A stretch of DNA of 64,000 nucleotides. Source: Paulownia fortunei. Lineage: Eukaryota; Streptophyta; Magnoliopsida; Lamiales; Paulowniaceae. The position numbers and the translations under genes are program-made. Numbering within the stretch: position 1 is the first letter of the stretch; the number at the start of each line of letters is the position of its first letter. Where the stretch lies: positions 10,248,060 to 10,312,059 of the forward strand of contig CM033108.1 in NCBI GenBank assembly GCA_019321725.1, given 5' to 3'. This document shows, piece by piece, positions 58,314 through 64,000 of this stretch. The notes below the pieces were generated by a model. That model saw only the letters and a list, made by a program, of their open reading frames with translations. It did no database searches and was not told the origin of the DNA.

Positions 58314-60539
58314 AAGCATGTAAATCTATGCATACTCATACGCATGCAAATTTATGCACGCGAACCTGCAAATCCATGCATAAAACCATGCAAATCCATG
58401 CATGCTTCGGTGCACTAGTAGTGGTCAGCAAAACATTTTCCTTTCTCTGAATCATGCCGTGCAATTCAAGATTTATCACAATGCTCGTATATGATGCATA
58501 CACGTGTTAATGACAATGCCCATGTATGTATGCTCAATGGAGAGCCCTTTACTCTGCACATATGATTTATGATATTACATATAATTCACACATCTACTAT
58601 GTCTATGCATTGTGGTTGCAAATGAATCTTTACTTACCTTTCACTTGGTTGGTGGCTTAGTCTAAATTTGTTTAGTATTCCTCTCCAACCTTAGATGTAA
58701 AATAGCCTGTAATATTACCCAACATCAAGCACCATTCCCAATTTGGCAAGTTGAAAGCACAAAATCTCATAGTAGACCTTAAACACCAAGCTATAAGCTA
58801 ACAATCAAGCTTTCACAAACTAGAACCCAATATAGCCCCTCAAATACCTCAATTTCTCATCTTAAATACATGCAAACATCATGTAATTGAAGTATTATAA
58901 CTCTAATAGCATGTGCCTAATTGTTAACACTCAATAGCAACATGTCTAGGTTGAAACATGCTAAGTGATCAAATGTGGCAGATTCACATTTTCATATTTT
59001 CTTACTGTCAAGTTTAGTTGCATGATAATTTTAACATCCCTAAACATATCCAATCACTACCAAAGTTTTACCACACTTAGATAACATGTATATAAATGTA
59101 ACCATATCATATAATTGCTAAAAATCACGGATATAGCTTTCCAAGTTCAGCTCTCTTCATGACATACTGAAACAGATTGTTTCCTACCGTGACAGTTTTG
59201 CACACTTCATGACATTAATGGTTTTGGCACCATTAAGTATATTCAATCACTCCAAAATTTTCACCATACTTAGATAACATATATAAGGAGACAACCATGT
59301 CATAATATTACCAAAATAATGGATTTAGCTCCCTTAATTTAGTTTCCTTCACAGCACACCAAAACAGATTTTGCTATTTTGGCAGTTTGAGTGTTTCTCC
59401 AATATCATTCTCTATTTCAATTTCCAACTGATAAAACTTCATTTCAATACTCTTAACTCATATATGGTCATGTAAATGATAATAATTATAGGTTTCATTC
59501 AACATACCATACACTTTTGAAGCCTAAAGCACAAGAAAATAGTAAGATGACAGTTTTTGCCACAAGTATTTCCTATTAAGAGTTTGTCATCAAAAACCCT
59601 TTCTTTGTGCACCAAAGTCTAACTAAAAACTTTCTAAAACTTTTATAAGAGATATTAAAAGCTTAATAAACAATAAAACCATTCATAATAATCTGAAAAC
59701 CAAAGGCAAAATCGTAGATAAGTGTTACCTATGCAGATTTTGAGGTATGCTTTTCTTGCTTTTATTTCAACTTGGAATCAATTTGGATCACTTGGCGACC
59801 TTAAGGTGTGTGTTTGGAAGATGAAAATGGCTGAAATGAGGGTCTGGTCATTGCTTAAGGGTGAAGGATTTGAGGTGTTAGCTTGAGATGTTAGCTCAAA
59901 CTTAATAAGAAAGCACGAGGTGGCAAGTGAATAGCAAAATCTGATTTTCTCCCTTATCTTGCAGCCCTAATCTTGTGTGTCTCACCTATTTTTATTTGGT
60001 TGCAACCTATCTTAGTCACCATTCATTTCCATAGTTATTTCCTATGTCCGTTCATTCGATCTCCAAACCGATTCACATTCGATTCTTAATGAAATATCAA
60101 GTTTGCATTTCTAAAATCATATGCAATATGGGCCTTGTAATAGGACACTTAAATCACATTATATCATGTCTAATATCCCAAGTATGTTAATTTACAAATA
60201 TATACTTTTGAAATAACTTGATCAAATCAAATTAAACTGTATAAGCTTACTAGTAACACTTTTAACACTTCCAAAATTATAACCTATATATCCCATCTAT
60301 ATCTAATATTGATCCATCTCATTTTCTTCTTATTTCAAGATAAAATCAACTACTTATATTAGAAAATTCAATAACTAATACCGTGCAAGAACTTCAGAAT
60401 TAAGTTTAATATTCAAGAATATCGTATAAAATGAAATAAATTATGCAATGTCAATAGAAATGCAAATAGCATATAAAATTAACACGTAATGCATGAATCA
60501 TATTTGGCCATGTGAGTAGTAAGAGGCTCGGGTATCACA
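58314..60539 (-). repeat. Ty3/gypsy LTR (start and middle)
   Basis: In element orientation it starts TGTGATACCCGAGCC (at 60539) and matches 31048-33060; its last 650 or so bases lie in or beyond the gap. It keeps the first 170 bases and the internal 350-base stretch that the other copy lacks, so it is the reference for both rearrangements there. Confidence 0.85.
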
Positions 60540-61174
60540 CCTTTGCAGTAGTTGAATTTGAGTGTAAGGATAGTTGGAGTTAGTTCTTGTTCTTACTGAT
60601 AAAAGAAACATATAGTGTGGACGAGATAGGGTGGAGTTTTATTAGTGATAGACAAAAGGGGTTGGTAGTATCATTTCAATAATTAATACCAACAAAAGAG
60701 CATAGATTCTGTGTAAGGTATTTATATGCCAACTTTAAGCTGATATTTAAAGATAATGCATTAGAACAGTTTATTTAGGTTGCAGCTACTTCATTTTTAG
60801 AGAATGGTTTCATACAAAATGTGGAAAGTATTTTTAGAGAACGGTTTCATACAAAAAGTGGAAAATATCAAGAGAATTGATCCAGAGGCTTAGAATTACT
60901 TGGTAAAGATCCCTCCTGAAGTATGGTGTAAGTTTAAGATATTATCCAGGGCTAAATGTGACATGTTAAGCAATAATTTATGTGAATCTTACAACAACTA
61001 CATCAAAGAAGCTAGGGAGCAACCCATTTTGACAATGTTGCAGACTTTGAGGAGCCAATTGATGTGTTGGTATGAAAAAAAATAAGTGGATTGTAAAGTA
61101 TAATGGCAATATCTGTCCTTGGATTGTTGGCAAGTTGAACAAAATAAAACACAATGCATTGGCTAAACTAAGCT
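60540..61174 (+). pseudogene. MULE (Mutator-like) transposase fragment
   Basis: Plus strand, one main frame with stops at about 60577, 60681 and 60777. It reads FAVVEFECKDSW, ETYSVDEIGWSFISDRQKGL, EHRFCVRYLYANFKLIFKDN, then, after an apparent shift, RIDPEA and VKIPPEVWCKFKILSRAKCD, MLSNNLCESYNNYIKEAREQ and PILTMLQTLRS. A one-base shift in an A run at about 61077 leads to NKWIVKYNGNICPW. These are the core and C-terminal parts of plant MULE transposases, which cut and paste Mutator-type DNA transposons. About 60787-60850 appears to hold a local duplication of GAGAAYGGTTTCATACAAAA. The left end starts exactly where the gypsy LTR ends, so the LTR element probably inserted into this gene. Confidence 0.88.
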
Positions 61175-61735
61175 AGACCCCTCAAAACTATTGAAGTTTT
61201 TCTATTTTGATATGACTTTTATAAAGGCTATTCTACAAGACAGTTCGCTGATCAAAAATTAAAATAGAAAGACTTAAGTTAAGCTGACAATCAAAGGAGT
61301 GATGAAAATTTCAAGACCAAGGAAGCCGAGTCAAGACCTGAGTAGAATGCTTAGCAGGGATAAGGGCTTTAACAGGCAGTCAAGTAAGGTTAAACTCATT
61401 CAAAGATTAGTGAAGAAGATTTTTTAGCTAAGCAGCCTAATGAAAAGGTTCTAAGAAAACAATAAAGTCCAAGACCAGAGCAGTAGACTTAGTCAAGCTA
61501 TAGGTCATAACAGAGTAAAGGGAGTGGTACCTTCAAGAGATCAACTCACATTTGTCACCTCATACTAATAAAAGTGCTATGGATAAAAGCAATGGCTATA
61601 TTTAAAAAGTGTGGCTGACAGTGCAAAAATACAACATACTAAAAAATGTTAGAATGTAAAATTGAGCAACAGTATGATAACATAGTTTCACTAGAAAAAA
61701 AACTAAGTAGTATGTGAAATAGGCAGAAAAAGGGG
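61175..61735. other. No gene recognised
   Basis: Purine-rich plus-strand sequence following the MULE fragment. It may be the start of the LTR-like remnant to its right, but I cannot place an edge. Confidence 0.3.
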
Positions 61736-62420
61736 TTCTATAAAAGGAGCAAAAGAAGAAAGAAGAAGCAACTTTCGAACAAAAGTGCAGAACATATTAC
61801 AACTGATCTTTAAAGCTAAAAGCTCCAAAAAATCTTCTAAGTGAAAGCAGTCTGAAAAGTAATCACTTAGTTATCTCAAAAGTGAGCAAAATAATTATCT
61901 GAGTAACAAATTGTATCACTTATTGAAGAAAGCAAACAAATGGGGCGTACTAACTCCTATATGGATTAGTACTCGAATTTGACCTATGTGAAAAGATTCA
62001 GAAATTAGACCTATGTAGAAAGACTTAGAGTTGTAGTAGTGGTTTTTTGGGGAAGAACGAGTGGTTGAGAAGAAGTTAAGTTCAGTTCGAGGAACTAAAC
62101 ATTGTTGTAGAACTAATTTGTATTGAAGTCTTAACTGTTAAATAAGTTCTACTAAATCCCTTCAGGATATTTAGAAAAGAGTACATTAGAAAGACTACCC
62201 TACCTTCGGACCACTATAAAAATTTATTTTGTTCATTTACACTTCCAATAGTTTGAATTTCTACAATTTGTATTTTTGTTCTTTGCACTTACTCAGCTTG
62301 ACTACACTACATCAAAACATAAGCCTAAATTTTTCTTAACTGTTTTAACGTTATTCATTTGACAACTCAACATTTCACTAAACTAACTTTTAGAGTGTCT
62401 AGTAGATTGAAGTAGCCAAG
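61736..62420 (+). repeat. Probable SIRE/Maximus-type copia LTR remnant
   Basis: Has the layout of such LTRs: a TATA box in TTCTATAAAAGGAGCAAAAG (61737) followed by purine-rich AGAAGAAAGAAGAAGCAAC, then AATTTGTATTGAAG, AATCCCTTCAGGATATTT, CGGACCACTATAAAAA (about 62207-62223), and a T-rich tail with TTTGCACTTACTCAGCTTGAC. Assignment rests on remembered wording of this LTR class, and no ends, primer site or pol are present. Confidence 0.4.
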
Positions 62421-63610
62421 TGACTACCAAAGTTACTATTTTTTAAACGAAATTAGGTGACTGAAATTTGTAAACTTGGTATAAGTTTAACACTTGGGTC
62501 ATTTTTGAAAGGGTTTCAAATTTTTTAAAAGGTTTTCACCTCTCCTCCCATCTACACCCTTTCATACCACTTTGAACCAACACTTGCAATTATGGATTAG
62601 CCTAACATGAACCTCATCACTTTCATAATGGTTATTGTGAAGCCAAAAAGCTTATTTCCAATTCATTATTTTCAATACATGAAATATATGTACAAAATTA
62701 ATGCTATGTTTAGTTTGATTCTTGCAAAATAATTTTGCATTTTTCTGTCGAAAATGTGTTTATTTTGCCTATTCTCTAAAATTATTTTTTAAAAACATTT
62801 CCAAAAAAAATCATATTCTCAAAGTATGCACCTTAATTTTCTACTCTATTTTCAAAGCCTATACGATATACTTTAAAATGTTTCACTCCATTTTTCTAAA
62901 AATAATCTTGTACATTTGAAAATAAATATCAAACTAATCTACCAACTTAATTTGTCAGATTTTACAACTTATTAATCCAATCATATTTTTATTTTCATAT
63001 TTTACAAATTTTCAATAATAAAATTTCTCAAAACAATTTCAAAAAATATTTTTTTTTTAAAATGAAAGTTTGGATGATTCCCAGCATTACGTAAGATTCT
63101 TAGTATGCTGCAAATTATGATATTCAGACATTCTTGAATAGGGCAAAATTGTGTTGGAAGATGAGTATTGTTAGTGTCAGAAAAGATTGGTATTTATGAA
63201 AGTTAGAATTTTGCACAGAAACCAGGTGTTGCAAGCAATGTTGTGAAAGATGTTGCAACACTGGCGGAACATGATTTAATTAATTATAATTATTTCAGGC
63301 ATGTTTCCATAATTCAGAGATTTTTGAAATATTTATTTAATGGATTTAGTAAAGTCACATGTGTGATAAATGTGTTGAAACTAAAGATATTCTTGATTTG
63401 TTTTGATAAGGTAAGAGAAGATTTGGAAATCTTATGGATAAGGCAATAAATTAAGAAATCAATACTTTTTAGATATGCAGCAATCAAGACCCGATTTTAA
63501 GGGGGATTCACATGAAAATACACGGCTGCATCTATACCAAGTCTCAATATTGAAGAACCTAACTGGATGAACTGAATAGTGTCACGAACGTGATTCAAAT
63601 GTGAGATGTT
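62421..63610. other. AT-rich stretch, no gene recognised
   Basis: Short frames only (65-68 codons), unlike known families. A weak inverted match, TAATGCTATG at 62699 versus CAGCATTA at 63082, could mark an old MITE of about 390 bases, but it is too short to call. Confidence 0.3.
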
Positions 63611-63615
63611 TTCTG

Positions 63616-63840
63616 CTCACATACATTCTTCAGGAGAAAAAGGTGAGGGTCTTCAGGAGATGACCGCATTAGCCATCTAAAAGAGTTCAGAGTTGGAGGG
63701 AGTTTAAAGTTGGAGAGAGTCCAACAGTGTTGATTACTCATATATATTTTTTGGGAGAAGAAGATGAAGGTTTTCAAGAGAAAGCTGAATCAACCATTTG
63801 AAGTAATTCAAAATTGGGGAAAGTCTAGCAGTACTAATCT
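63616..63840 (+). repeat. Imperfect direct repeat, period about 121 bp
   Basis: CTCACATACATTCTTCAGGAG (63616) and CTCATATATATTTTTTGGGAG (63737) begin two copies that share GAGAAaAAGgTGAgGGTcTTCAgGAGA-type wording, AAxAGTTCAxAGTTGG and AGTCcAaCAGT in the same order. No gene is evident. Confidence 0.65.
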
Positions 63841-64000
63841 AAGCCGAGGGGAATCGCAAGAACAACTAATTAGTGGAATACATATGATGGTCTTCATTTA
63901 AAGAGGGAGTCTTTAAATTATTTTAATTCCATGAGATGTATTCTGTAAATTGTTATTAATTAGTGGATTGTTTCTATCTTTAGGCGTGGCCTCGTGCAGT
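63841..64000. other. Window end, nothing recognised
   Basis: No coding similarity seen. Confidence 0.3.

Noticed and set aside
58145..58450. Frames spanning the N gap with His- and Thr-rich repeats
   Set aside because: They read through 100 unknown bases and through the TGCATG minisatellite; the repeats are DNA-level.
62699..63090. Possible MITE bounded by TAATGCTATG and CAGCATTA
   Set aside because: The inverted match is only 7-8 bases, and no target duplication is clear.

Overview
This window looks like repeat-rich nuclear DNA of a flowering plant, probably a eudicot, in draft assembly form. It is AT-rich, it has no bacterial-style operons, and almost everything in it is nested, decayed LTR retrotransposon sequence. 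I see Ty1/copia (Angela/Tork-type pol with LTRs of about 2 kb), Ty3/gypsy of the Athila/Tat group (tRNA-Asp primer site, DLGAS protease), Ty3/gypsy of the Del/Tekay chromovirus type (tRNA-Met primer site), one LINE and one MULE. A run of 100 N (58214-58313) marks a scaffold gap. I found no convincing functioning host gene. I cannot name the species.

Layout, left to right. 1-4050: decayed copia pol and its 3' LTR (+). 5280-6620: pieces of a gypsy LTR and a copia LTR. 6621-9237: an Athila-type deletion derivative (-) reduced to LTR, PPT, gag, PBS and LTR. 9240-10244: a LINE remnant (+). 10245 to about 21605: an Athila-like element (-), with 3' LTR, cargo region, integrase, RT/RNase H, protease, gag, PBS and the start of its 5' LTR. 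Its cargo region, between integrase and 3' LTR, holds an intronless copy of a LONELY GUY (LOG) cytokinin-activating enzyme gene and an unbroken 185-codon ORF of unknown function with a TATA box. 21606-31047: a tandem array of eight full units and one partial unit (about 1.19 kb, two shortened to about 1.02 kb). Each unit fuses antisense LTR to antisense pol of the same retrotransposon group.

31048-33716: a gypsy LTR (+) joined to the array and carrying a displaced piece of an array unit. 33717-34362: RT fragment (-). 34712-34935: copia LTR scrap. 35407-37022: a solo Athila-type LTR with a perfect 5-bp target duplication. 38212-43480: another Athila-type element (-), broken by an inverted LTR-PBS-gag piece. 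43490-47743: the 5' part of a copia element (-). 47760-48622: a different copia RT remnant (+). 48626-53139: a truncated Tekay-like element (-) with a nearly intact gag. 53140-58213: copia leader, LTR and pol pieces (-) interrupted by a Tekay LTR in inverted orientation (54513-56641). After the gap come another gypsy LTR (-), a MULE transposase remnant (+) and a probable SIRE-type LTR remnant.

The genes therefore do not form a pathway; they are parts of mobile elements. The most unusual content is the cargo region of the 10.2-21 kb element and the composite array joined to its 5' LTR. Most conceptual reading frames here begin at non-ATG codons or are antisense to an element, and I left them out.
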